This document shows, piece by piece, positions 1 to 11,301 of a DNA stretch of 64,000 nucleotides. The notes under the pieces are model-generated. The model had not been told where the DNA came from and did not search any database. It was given only the letters and a program-made list of their open reading frames with translations. Position 1 is the first letter of the stretch; the number at the start of each line of letters is the position of its first letter. This stretch comes from Trileptium ribeirensis (Eukaryota; Nematoda; Enoplea; Enoplida; Thoracostomopsidae): the NCBI GenBank assembly GCA_030248225.1, contig JASANE010009808.1:1-64000 (forward strand), given 5' to 3'. Position numbers and translations under genes: made by a program.

Positions 1-366
1 AGGTACACGGTTTCGCGTTGCCGGTCGCGAGAATATAAGCTAAACCCTTCATTTGACAGCACGATTTCAGGTTTTCGTACAAGCACTGATTTTAGTAAGA
101 ATGTATCCCTCGTTTGAGTGTTACGTCCTAAGCCGGAATTATCTCAGATAGTTGTGCAAAACAATAATGGTAACAGCCCAGTGATCCTAACAAAGCACCG
201 AATACAACAGTTATGTATGTCATAGATTCAACAAATTGCAAAAGATTTCATATAGCATTAAGTTGTTAAAGTTTCTAATTACTCTATCTCGCGCTTCGCA
301 TTCGTATTTTATTCATATCTCAGTTTTGACTATAAAAAACCGTGATGCATAGAGCTATTGAAGTAT
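1..366. other. Stretch without recognised feature
   Basis: I see no convincing exon, RNA gene or repeat here. The sequence is AT-rich and leads into the TA-rich tract that follows. Confidence 0.5.
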
Positions 367-477
367 AATTTGTCTATATATTATATATATAATATTTAAT
401 ATATAATATATGCCTATATATTATATATATATATTATATATTTATATATTATATATATTATATATATGTATATATAT
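367..477. repeat. TA-rich low-complexity tract
   Basis: The tract is almost entirely TA/ATAT steps with short interruptions such as ATATGCCTATAT. It is a degenerate TA microsatellite, visible directly. Length is likely variable and hard to sequence. Confidence 0.9.
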
Positions 478-700
478 CTAAGGGAGAGCGGCTTTATTGA
501 GGCCATAGAAGTTCATATATACATTTTACTAACACAGCAACGACAAGCAATAATTGTTCAGTTGAAATGCGAACTCTCTCAAAAATACAGAAGAACCAAA
601 GTATAAATAATCAAGTTTAAATTAAAATTAAAAAAAAACAAAACAAAATTAAAAACAACCAAATTTCAAGATTTCAATCAACGTGACAGTGACTATCGCC

Positions 701-3700
701 AAAACTAGTTAATATTTACGAATTCTTTTATGCGGTGTTGACCTATTGGACCTCAAATCGTATACAGTACATCGTATACACTATTCCGAAGCAAAAAGTC
801 TACTAACGCCTACATTAGAATAAAGTTGGACGCTGCATTAGCTCTAGAAGAAAGAACAAAAGCACTATCATGTATATTTATATACTTTAGGCCTTAGTCT
901 TTAGTATTACCACCTAGGCCTTAGGCTATGTATTATGGTTTAGTTTTCGCTCATCACACAGAATTTCAAACTCGCAATAGTTAAATATTAATCTAACCGG
1001 TCATAGCGTTCAATAACTGCGTAATTGAACAAGGGAGAACTAATATTATTCAACGTACGCTGCAAATGGGAACAAGGTGCTGCAATTAATTGTCCGCGAC
1101 CATTTGTGAGTATGCATTTGACAGCCATACAATTTTAACTTCCTACCGGAAGGCAATTTATTCTTTTAAACAGAAGTCTCTTTTAACACGTTTTCAGCAT
1201 ACAGTCACACAGTTGTAACTACCTTCATTGCAATGTGATAAACTTCGTAACAAAGTATGTTGTGTGGCGTGCTTTTGCACGTGCGTTGTTATTCGCTCTT
1301 AAAGAACCGATCAGCATGTCCTATACAGGAAATAGAAGTGTTCATAATGTAGAAAGGGCAGAGCTGACTTTTTAACGAATTATAGATATACGCGAATCGA
1401 CACTGTTATGGAAAGGCTGATCTTTTTACATACTTATAAGTTTGTGTAAACCACGTCCCCAATTTGACTTAACGTCAAATAACTTAAGCTATCACGGCTT
1501 GACCAACTTCGGTTGGGGGGTTGAAACTCAGGAAATGATGGAATCAACAATTTTTCTTCCTCAGTGACCATATTGACCCAAATTACGCAAAAAGTAGTTA
1601 ACAAAAAAAGTAGCCAAAACTAGTTAATATTTACGAATTACTTTATGCGGGTGTTCACCTATTGGACCTCAAATCGTATACAGTACATCATATACACTAT
1701 TCCGAAGCAAAAAGTCTACTAACGCCTACATTAGAATAAAGTTGGGCGCTGCATTAGCTCTAGAAGAAGGAACAAAAGCACTATCATGTATATATATACT
1801 TTAGGCCTTAGTCTTTAGTATTACCACCTAGGCCTTAGGCTATGTATTATGGTTTAGTTTTCGCTCATCACACAGAATTTCAAACTCGCAATAGTTAAAT
1901 ATTAATCTAACCGGTCATAGCGTTCAATAACTGCGTAATTGAACAAGGGAGAACTAATATTATTCAACGTACGCTGCAAATGGGAACAAGGTGCTGCAAT
2001 TAATTGTCCGCGACCATTTGTGAGTATGCATTTGACAGCCATACAATTTTAACTTCCTACCGGAAGGCAACTTACTCTTTTAAACAGAAGTCTCTTTTAA
2101 CACGTTTTCAGCATACAGTCACACAGTTGTAACTACCTTCATTGCAATGTGATAAACTTCGTAACAAAGTATGTTGTGTGGCGTGCTTTTGCACGTGCGT
2201 TGTTATTCGCTCTTAAAGAACCGATCAGCATGTCCTATACAGGTAAATAGAAGTGTTCATAATGTAGAATAAAGGCACAGCTTACTTTTTAACGAATTAT
2301 AGATATACGCGAATCGACACTGTTATGGAAAGGCTGATCTTTTTACATACTTATAAGTTTGTGTAAACCACGTCCCCAATTTGACTTAACGTCAAATAAC
2401 TTAAGCTATCACGGCTTGACCAACTTCGGTTGGGGGGTTGAAACTCAGGAAATGATGGAACCAGCAATTCTTTCTTCCTCAGTGACCATATTGACCCAAA
2501 TTAGCGCAAAAAAAGTAGTTAACAAAAAAGTAGCCAAAACTAGTTAATATTTACGAATTCTTTTATGCGGTGTTGACCTATTGGACCTCTAATCGTATAC
2601 AGTACATCATATCATATTCCGAAGCAAAAGAGTCTACTAACGCCTACATTAGAATAAAGTTGGACGCTGCATTAGCTCTAGAAGAAGGAACAAAAGCACT
2701 ATCATGTATATATATACTTTAGGCCTTAGTCTTTAGTATTACCACCTAGGCCTTAGGCTATGTATTATGGTTTAGTTTTCGCTCATCACACAGAATTTCA
2801 AACTCGCAATAGTTAAATATTAATCTAACCGGTCATAGCGTTCAATAACTGCGTAATTGAACAAAGGGAAGAACTGATATTATTCAACGTACGCTGCAAT
2901 GGAACAAGGTGCTGCAATTAATTGTCCGCGACCATTTGTGAGTATGCATTTGACAGCCATACAATTTTAACTTCCTACCGGAAGGCAATTTATTCTTTTA
3001 AACAGAAGTCTCTTTTACCACGTTTTCAGCATACAGTCACACAGTTGTAACTACCTTCATTGCAATGTGATAAACTTCGTAACAAAGTATGTTGTGTGGC
3101 GTGCTTTTGCACGTGCGTTGTTATTCGCTCTTAAAGAACCGATCAGCATGTCCTATACAGGAAATAGAAGTGTTCATAATGTAGAAAGGGCAGAGCTGAC
3201 TTTTTAACGAATTATAGATATACGCGAATCGACACTGTTATGGAAAGGCTGATCTTTTTACATACTTATAAGTTTGTGTAAACCACGTCCCCAATTTGAC
3301 TTAACGTCAAATAACTTAAGCTATCACGGCTTGACCAACTTCGGTTGGGGGGTTGAAACTCAGGAAATGATGGAATCAACAATTTTTCTTCCTCAGTGAC
3401 CATATTGACCCAAATTAGCGCAAAAAAAAGTAGTTAACAAAAAAGTAGCCAAAACTAGTTAATATTTACGAATTCTTTTATGCGGTGTTGACCTATTGGA
3501 CCTCAAATCGTATACAGTACATCATATACACTATTCCGAAGCAAAAAGTCTACTAACGCCTACATTAGAATAAAGTTGGACGCTGCATTAGCTCTAGAAG
3601 AAGGAACAAAAGCACTATCATGTATATATATACTTTAGGCCTTAGTCTTTAGTATTACCACCTAGGCCTTAGGCTATGTATTATGGTTTAGTTTTCGCTC

Positions 3701-4342
3701 ATCACACAGAATTTCAAACTCGCAATAGTTAAATATTAATCTAACCGGTCATAGCGTTCAATAACTGCGTAATTGAACAAGGGAGAACTAATATTATTCA
3801 ACGTACGCTGCAAATGGGAACAAGGTGCTGCAATTAATTGTCCGCGACCATTTGTGAGTATGCATTTGACAGCCATACAATTTTAACTTCCTACCGGAAG
3901 GCAATTTATTCTTTTAAACAGAAGTCTCTTTTAACACGTTTTCAGCATACAGTCACACAGTTGTAACTACCTTCATTGCAATGTGATAAACTTCGTAACA
4001 AAGTATGTTGTGTGGCGTGCTTTTGCACGTGCGTTGTTATTCGCTCTTAAAGAACCGATCAGCATGTCCTATACAGGAAATAGAAGTGTTCATAATGTAG
4101 AAAGGGCAGAGCTGACTTTTTAACGAATTATAGATATACGCGAATCGACACTGTTATGGAAAGGCTGATCTTTTTACATACTTATAAGTTTGTGTAAACC
4201 ACGTCCCCAATTTGACTTAACGTCAAATAACTTAAGCTATCACGGCTTGACAAACCTCGTTTGGGGGGTTGAAACTCAGGAAATGATGGAATCAACAATT
4301 TTTCTTCCTCAGTGACCATATTGACCCAAATTAGCGCAAAAC
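701..4342. repeat. Four-copy tandem array, unit about 915 bp
   Basis: The landmark AAAACTAGTTAATATTTACG recurs at 701, 1616, 2536 and 3451, giving periods of 915, 920 and 915 bp. Copies differ by scattered substitutions and small indels. The last copy is interrupted near 4342, where the sequence changes to a GC-richer segment. Each unit contains a GGCCTTAG/CTAGGCCTTAGG motif pair and a small hairpin (CCAACTTCGGTTGG). No copy carries a long open frame; the short ORFs at 2359-2547 and 4182-4415 look like chance frames. I do not recognise the family. Confidence 0.95.
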
Positions 4343-4680
4343 AAAAAAATTTTCCTCCACTTCCAGCCCCCTCCAGGAGGCGCATACTCACACCCCTAAG
4401 TGCGTGGATTGGCACCCAAAAATTTTTTCTCCAATTTCCATTTAAATCGGCGCCGACCTATTTTCGAGGTCGTACATTTCAAATATAACGTTAGTTTTAT
4501 CATCCAGCCATCCACTCAGCCTAATACTGAGCCTAAGCCTCAGCCTAAGCCTAAGCTAAGTCTGGGGGCTGCCGCCCCCCGAACCCCCGCTACTAAGCCG
4601 CTGCACTGGCTAAGGTCACAGAGCCCCTCCAGGCATGGCCACCGTGCCTCCCCGCCTGGGTCTGGCGTACCGTTGTCTTG
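4343..4680. repeat. CCTAAGC-motif and GC-hairpin dispersed repeat
   Basis: A run of CCTAAGC/CCTCAGC motifs (about 4523-4560) is followed by a short hairpin, GGGGGC-TGCC-GCCCCC at 4564-4579. Related arrangements are at about 17325-17425 (same strand) and 51905-52025 (opposite strand). It lies directly before the Merlin-like fragment and could be part of that element or a separate insertion. Confidence 0.5.
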
Positions 4681-4875
4681 ATATTAAACACAAACATATT
4701 GACCTTTGAGGTAAAAACCTGCAATCATCGCAGTTCCACCTCCATTTCTGTAGTTCTCGATTGCACTTTCAGTATTCTTAAGTTTAACTTAAGGCCATCC
4801 TACTTTAACTTTAACTTTTATATCCATCTTATTCTTTGGTTATATTGTTTCAGAAATCATTACGTATGTAACATG

Positions 4876-5439
4876 CCTGGAGCTAACACCATTGTACGCC
4901 GAACAATAGACTATGACCAAATACAAACCCTACTAAGAGAACTGAGGCTAATTGCTAATAATAAGACGTGCGTCTGCGGCCAACCCTGCCATCTAGCTCC
5001 CCGCAATGATGCCGTACGACACGATAGCTATGAGTGGCGTTGCAGTGACTACAAAAACTGCAAACATAAATATTCAATCCGCCATAATTCATTTTTTCAA
5101 CCACCATCTAACTCTTGAAAAAATAATAATCCTAATATTCGGGTACCTAGACAATCTGCCGAGCAAATTTATAATTAAAGAACTTGAAATTGGAACCGAA
5201 GCCGCCACAAATTGGTACAACTACTGCAGGGACATTGCAGTACTGTATGACCGTGTTCACTGGCAAAATTTAATGCTTGGCGGCCCCAACATCGATGTCG
5301 AGATCGACGAATTCATGTTCTTTCGTCAAAAATACCACCGCGGCCAACCGCGGCGCAAACATGGCTGAGCTCTGGGCATGCTTGAACGGCAAACCCAAAG
5401 ATGCCTTCTGTTTTCAATCCCAAGAGATCAGACTTAACG
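4876..5439 (+). pseudogene. Merlin/IS1595-type (ISXO2-like) DDE transposase fragment, broken
   Basis: The N-terminal part, from a plausible ATG at 4876, shows a CxCG...C zinc-binding pattern, a WRC...C pair and the SIRHNSFF block typical of Merlin/ISXO2-like transposases. After a frameshift at roughly 5095-5115 the next frame supplies LTLEKIIIL, EL.IGTEAATNWYNYCRD, and LGGP.....EIDE...F with KYHRG, which is the region around the first catalytic acidic residues. A TGA at 5366-5368 stands where the family usually has Trp, and family-like sequence (GMLERQT) continues to a second stop at 5437-5439. The C-terminal third is missing. I could not find convincing terminal inverted repeats. The family call rests on motif recognition; the frameshift and stop are read directly. 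It is a dead copy. Confidence 0.8.
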
Positions 5440-5705
5440 GATCACAACATACATGCTGACGCTTCGAGGTGTCAATGAGAGGTCACAACATACATGCTGA
5501 CGCTCCGAGGTCTCATAGAGGGGTGGGGGCTGGCTGGGATCGACGGTGGGAGGTCGTCTCATGGGGGAGGTGGGAGTAGTCTTGGGATGAGGCCGTCGGA
5601 GAACGCAGAGGCCCTCTGGGGGAGGTCGTCAGGGACAGTAGAGGGAGACCCCCGCGGGTAATTTTGCCGAATTTATTCCTATTTTTGCTAAAAATTGGAG
5701 TGGCC
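5440..5705. repeat. GC-rich patch with short duplicated motif
   Basis: The motif CACAACATACATGCTGACGC occurs twice about 40 bp apart at the left edge, followed by purine-rich GGGAGG stretches. The same ACATGCTGACGCTCCG motif reappears near 62024, which suggests a dispersed element. No coding function is evident. Confidence 0.5.
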
Positions 5706-6955
5706 ATGTTTCCAATGTTTTATGTATGTAATTTCTAATATGGTTTTGGAAAACTAATGTCAAATATTTGATATCACACCACATTTTACGTATTATAGGT
5801 TTAATTAAACGATAAGATGTATAGTGACCATAGTGTGTTGTTCTTAGTTATATTACCATAAGAATGCCATGAAATCGTTACGTTCGGAGTAGTGATATTA
5901 GAAGCAGCAGCTATTTGTTGGTTAGCATGTGCCAACGACAGGCCCACGTCTGTTCTCCATGAAGTTGACCGAGAAAGCATGAGTACGATTGCGTAAGTTC
6001 TCATGTCATTCAGTTATCACGTAAATAAGTACTCGCACAGTTCGCCGTTGCACACGTACAGATAGTTCTATGCTGTTCTTTCGCCTGTGCATTAGCCGCC
6101 GTGAGGAAAATGTACATTTTTCTAGCTTTTTCAAATACCATTATTACGTTACAATGAAAGGCTGATACTGCTTTAATACTACTGTTTCTCTAGTAATATA
6201 GTAATTAACGCATTGATAGGCATACATTACTTTAGCGTGTTTATGGTTTCGACTCGAACAGTATATATCATTTGACCGGGCCTTCCCCAGAATTAGTCTT
6301 CTTAAATTAAACATCTCGATGTTCCTTGCCGTGTAGTAACCGCCGTGGGGTCACTGAGGCTGGACCCCTCATCTGTTTGCTTACGGAGGACCGTTTAACT
6401 AGTCGAATTTTAGTTCTATCAATCAGCTGTCACGACTAAGTTGCACATATATACAATTATACATCTCAATCTGACCCCCGTTTTGTGCTCGCAGCGATTT
6501 TACAATTTAGTTGGAAACCCCCGCCCACATCTTTGAGCTCGTAGTTGCGGTAAGGGTTCCTTGTGAATTTTTCCTTTATATAATTGTATCAGCAGTGTAT
6601 TCACGTCTGATGGCAATTCAAGCAGCGCACGAGGTACATTTTCCACGAGGCACGAAGACATTTTCCACTACCTCAAGCGACGTTAAACATGAACTTATTT
6701 CATGAAAACGGTTTCAGCAATAAATTTATGTTTAGTTTTTCAAAATACCGTCTATGTTTAATTTTTATATATAGCTGCGTTTTTTATTAATGAAAACAGT
6801 ATCGATTATTTTCATTAGACAATTTTATGTTGTGTTTTCGATTATTTTTCTACTGAGACTTATTTTTGTCAAGATCATCCTTCTCGTTTAAAAATGGCAC
6901 ATGAATTTATTCCCAAAAAGCGAAACATTTTCTGAATAGCACAATCTAGGTGTCC
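5706..6955. other. Stretch without recognised feature
   Basis: Short open frames occur on both strands, but none has splice-supported structure or recognisable similarity. Confidence 0.5.
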
Positions 6956-7472
6956 AATGTCTGTCGGCGGCGAAGGGAGTATATGGTGCAGGCGGCAAGG
7001 CGGAGAGGGTTGGGGCCAGGGTGCAGTCGGGGTCACGCACGGCTAGAAGGGAAACAAAAAATTTTCGCCGTCTCCCTAATTTTTCCTCAAAATTTTAGTC
7101 ATTTTCCTCAGTTTTCTTAAAATTTTTTATAATTTTGCTCATAATAACTGAAATTTTGCGCACGTTTTAGCCGACGCAGAGAGGGGTTGGCAGTGCTGTA
7201 CGTGAGAGCGTAATAAATATAGGTGTCACAGACGGCCAGAATGGAAAGAAAAAAATTTTCGCCGTCTCGATAATTTTTCCTCAAAATTTTCTTCATTGTC
7301 TCCTGTTTTCTAAAATTTTTTATAATTTTGCTCATTGTTACTAAAATTTTGCGCTCGCTTTAGTCGACTCAGGGACGGGTCTACAGTGCTGGGCGTGAGG
7401 GCAGAGTAAATATAGCTTAAGCGATCCAACGAGTGTGTGGCACATTCAGTCGAAATTACTGACACCTATGGT
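6956..7472. repeat. GC-rich patch containing two 193 bp tandem copies
   Basis: A segment beginning GGCTAG at 7041 and GGCCAG at 7234 is repeated with a 193 bp period. Each copy carries an AAAATTTTCGCCGTCTC block, TTTTTCCTCAAAATTTT and a GC-rich tail ending GAG...TAAATATAG. The motif ATAGGTGTCA at about 7219 is inverted as TGACACCTAT at about 7457, so the second copy may be a small element with about 10 bp inverted ends. Confidence 0.7.
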
Positions 7473-10226
7473 AAAAATATATATCAATATAAATTTAGCA
7501 ATTATAATAGACCGTACAGATTGTGCGCGGCTTCATACATTGTCACAGGCCATGCATTATCAGCCGCTACTGTCACTACCGTCATAGTGTAAAAATAGAC
7601 ACTGTTACACGATGATTGTTGCTGCCGGTAAATGTGTGTATTATAAAAAATTGACGACAACCTTAGTGTAACGAACACTGTGGTTCACTGCATAACTATA
7701 AGCAGTATATTCACGCACACTAACGTGAACCATGCTTAAAAGAATTTTCATTCTCATTTAAAACTCGTGTTTCACCCGTGACCAGTTTATGTTTTCCCAA
7801 ATAAATAAGTGTGCGTTTATGGCAAGTGGTCGATTAATCTACCAAGCATTCCGTTGTCCTTGGTTGCGTCAATACTTTATATTTGACATATATAATAATT
7901 TTTGATGTATATATTGGTGGCTAATTTTTTGACGATAGATTTGGTTGAGCAATCATACAGAAACTATGGTGGTTGAATAAGTAGTGTTATTTCAACATTA
8001 ACCAGCATCAAAGCGCAGATACGTGACAGAAAATGTCACTTCTGCCATGCGAGAATGTGAGTATTTCTGAGCTTTAGAGGCAGTCATATCTTGCAATGAA
8101 TAATAAAGCGACAAGTATAACAATAGATTGTAACTTAATATTATTGATGCCTGGTAAGGGCTGCTTTCAGTAGAAAGATCTGAAGGTTTTCGATTCCAAT
8201 TCAGAATTCCGGGTTACTGATTATTTTACAATTATAATTATTGTAACCGGCTATTGTCGGTTAAACTGATTCGAAGAACGCGTTTTCCGACTACGCCGTA
8301 GCGAAGCATACGATATTTCGTATATCACGATTACCATCGCCGCCTTATGGAACCAGTGTGGAATTCCAAAATTGTCCCTGATAAATGTTATATCCCACGT
8401 ATTAATTACAATTTGATTATGGCTTCTACAAATGGTCCCAAGAAATCAGATTGCTTGCCTAAATGCAATGTAAAACTCAAATTAAGTATAAAACTCTAAT
8501 ACGCCTCCGACTGAGGTCTAATGCCCTCGAAACTGCATAGACATCACCACACTTTCAAGCAGCAGACGCACTTTCAGCAAATTAGCATGTCAAATTCTGA
8601 AAGTCTTTCCAATAGTCTATTATAATATTTAGCCCCTGTCGCCGCACCAATCAAATCCTAGCACCACATAATTTTGCCATACTTAAAGCAATTTGTTCAT
8701 TGCCGAATTTGTACATTTTTCATAATAAAGTTTCGTATCGAAAAGTCGTGTTAACACCCCCAAAAGTCGTTTATTTTCATCGCGAAACTGTATTAAATGC
8801 TATAGTTTAAGCCTATTTAAACAATGTTTCGCCTAACTAAATTATTATGCGATAACTACCACAGATATCTTCACAAAGATGGATGTAATTAATGTCATTT
8901 TAATTACGGTGTGATATATCGATTTTGAGTTTTTCTGTTGAAACGAATGGATTTAAAGCAGTGTGCGTAGGGAGATATTGTTCTCAAACGGTTTTATCTT
9001 GTTTTTGTACTCAAATTTGGGGGCCAAAAATGCTTTAAATTGGGCTTAAATTGAAATACAGAATATGGGTTACTACTTTATATTTCACTCGAACAAGTGG
9101 ACAAAATTTGTGGTATATGATAGTCGCATTATGATATTCCATTTTGTGTATTACATTTTGATAACAAACCACATGCGACAGCACACCAAGAACAGAGCCT
9201 AAACGACATTTTTGGCACCATAGAAATTGGTGCCAAACTCATTCGAGATCATCAACACGAACTCTCCAGTTGCAAACCGCGTAATAGACTAATTTTAAAT
9301 AAAGAAAACTGTAAGCCTCTTGCGAATTAGTAAGCTTAAGTTAAGCGGTCTACTTCCCGCTTTTGACCCTGAATCGCTATGTATAAACTGTGTTAAAGAA
9401 CAAAACAGTCATTCTAATAGTCAAACGCGATAAAAATTTTTGGTCACGATCGCAGAGCCACTGACACAAAACGGTGTTTTTATGTTCGCTAACACAATGC
9501 ATCCGTTTATTGTTGTACCGAGATTACATTTACAACCCACAACGTGGCAACTTGCATACCACATTTTTTCATTATGCTAAAAAATTTCGTGATAATGAAC
9601 ATTTACGTGTAGTTCGTAAACATAACGTGTTCTGTAGCTTAAACGGGAGGATTTTCGTTCCGTAAGAAAGTAAAAAAAACTAAAGTAAATGTTAAACGTC
9701 ACTAATGGGCTACTTAACGATTTCTGTCAAAATCATTAATAAGCCAATCCTTTGTTTATTATACTTTTGGATGCATTGTTAAAACATCAATGTGTTGTCT
9801 TAAATGTTGACGAATGGCTGTTAAACCTAACAAGCTTTCGCCACTCGCTATTGGCAGATGGGATGGTAGGCGGTGCACCTTAAATTGATCCATGTATTAC
9901 TGTGAAAACGACAAATCGAAGCGGTCTTTAATTTTAACCATGTCTGCCGCACGCCTGGTAGCAGTCGCCGCACTGTATAATTTGAAAAGATTGAAACAGT
10001 CACGACTTTCATAAATCAACGTTTTTGCGTAGTCACATCAGCTTTGAAACTTATTAAGGTCAGGCGTACTATGTCAAAACGTCTTGCGTCCTTTCTAATA
10101 TGGTGGCTCGTTGAGCCGTGCCTATGTGTATAGCGCAAAAATTAGAAACACAATCCTTTTTAAAACTTAATACTAACATTGTTGCTGCCCCATAAACTTC
10201 TTTTTATTTTTTGTATGTAGGGCTGT
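7473..10226. other. Stretch without recognised feature
   Basis: I scanned both strands for exons with splice signals and for RNA genes and found none that I can support. Confidence 0.45.
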
Positions 10227-10234
10227 GTATAAAC
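10227..10234. repeat. Left 8 bp target-site duplication (GTATAAAC)
   Basis: This is identical to 11294-11301. The pair directly abuts the two ends of the hAT element, as expected for hAT insertion. Confidence 0.85.
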
Positions 10235-11293
10235 CAAAGATGGAACTGGGTCACTGTCTCATGACCCAGTAACCCAGTGACCTACGGTAGTTGTGACCCA
10301 GTGACCTATTACCCAGTTCAATAACTGATCCCGTGACCCAGTGACCCAGCCGAAATTGTGACCCATATGACCCACTGACCAGTTATATCTCTGGTATCTG
10401 CTATGTTTACTCTGAAATTACGGAGGGTAAAGTGCTCAATATGACTATCTCTATATTACGTACTACAGGCACGGCTTGGTATGCATCTGTTACCGGGACT
10501 GCTGCGTATGGCTATGCATGCATCTGCTAACTGTGCGCAATCAAGGGAATTGCTACGTACGTATGGCTGTGTTAAATGTTATGTCAGCTATCATAATTGC
10601 GTCCACCCAGCGGAATTGCTACATACGTCTGAGCAATGCATCTGCCATCGTAACAGCGCCCAGTCAAGGGAACTGCTACGTAGGGTTGTGTATGTATCTC
10701 TTATCAGTGCCCAACCACGGTTACTGCTATGTACGCACGGCTGTGTTAAAAGCTATGTCCGCTATCATAACTGCGCCTACCCTGGGGAACTTCTACGTAC
10801 GGCTGCGTAATGATTATTTATTTGTCGATATCCCGGTCGTCGATCCCTCTGTCGGGGTTTGCCCCACTATCCCTTGGTTACGTCCAATTGGCTAAGTAGT
10901 TCTTGAGCAAATCAAAAGGAAATTCGCGAGTGATACTTACGTTAAGAGCAAAAAATGAAAGATTGGACGCATTACTTAATAACTTAAACAGATCCCGATA
11001 AACTATTTTTAGTATAGGGGCACTGCAGTTCAGGTCGTTGAACGTTGAACGATTTCGATGGCTATACAAGGCATATCTCTGCAACCAGCAAACCCCCTCT
11101 CGGAATTGGGTACAATGTTCCAACCTACCAGTGGTACTAGATTACTAGGTTTCGACGTCTTGTACTGTGTGACGGCAACCTAACGTTGCGCAACTGGGTC
11201 ACGATCGACAATCCAGTGACCCAGTGACCCAGTTTTCCAACTAAGCCAGTGACCCAGCCAAATAGTGACCCATTTGACCCAGTTCCATCTCTG
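10235..11293. mobile_element. Non-autonomous hAT-type DNA transposon, 1059 bp
   Basis: The left end CAAAGATGGAACTGGGTCA (10235-10253) and the reverse complement of the right end, CAGAGATGGAACTGGGTCA (11275-11293), match at 18 of 19 positions. The ends are flanked by perfect 8 bp direct repeats, GTATAAAC. A CAGAG-type terminus and an 8 bp duplication are diagnostic of hAT. Subterminal clusters of GTGACCCA/TGACCCAGT on both sides (about 10248-10385 and 11205-11280) resemble hAT transposase binding arrays. A second right-end-like sequence near 10377-10392 suggests internal rearrangement. The interior holds a minisatellite and no transposase, so any movement would depend on a transposase from elsewhere. 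Confidence 0.88.
10470..10805. repeat. Minisatellite inside the hAT element, unit about 56-66 bp
   Basis: Five diverged units share a GGGAA(T/C)TGCTACGTACG-like core, seen at about 10543, 10609, 10665, 10722 and 10783. Two overlapping + frames (10476-10895 and 10481-10810) remain open across it, probably because of the repetition. I do not consider them genes. Confidence 0.75.
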
Positions 11294-11301
11294 GTATAAA
11301 C
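11294..11301. repeat. Right 8 bp target-site duplication (GTATAAAC)
   Basis: This is a perfect copy of 10227-10234 immediately outside the right terminus. Confidence 0.85.

Noticed and set aside
10476..10895. 139-codon + ORF within the hAT element
   Set aside because: It is open because of the internal minisatellite; no transposase motifs such as the hAT dimerisation block are present.
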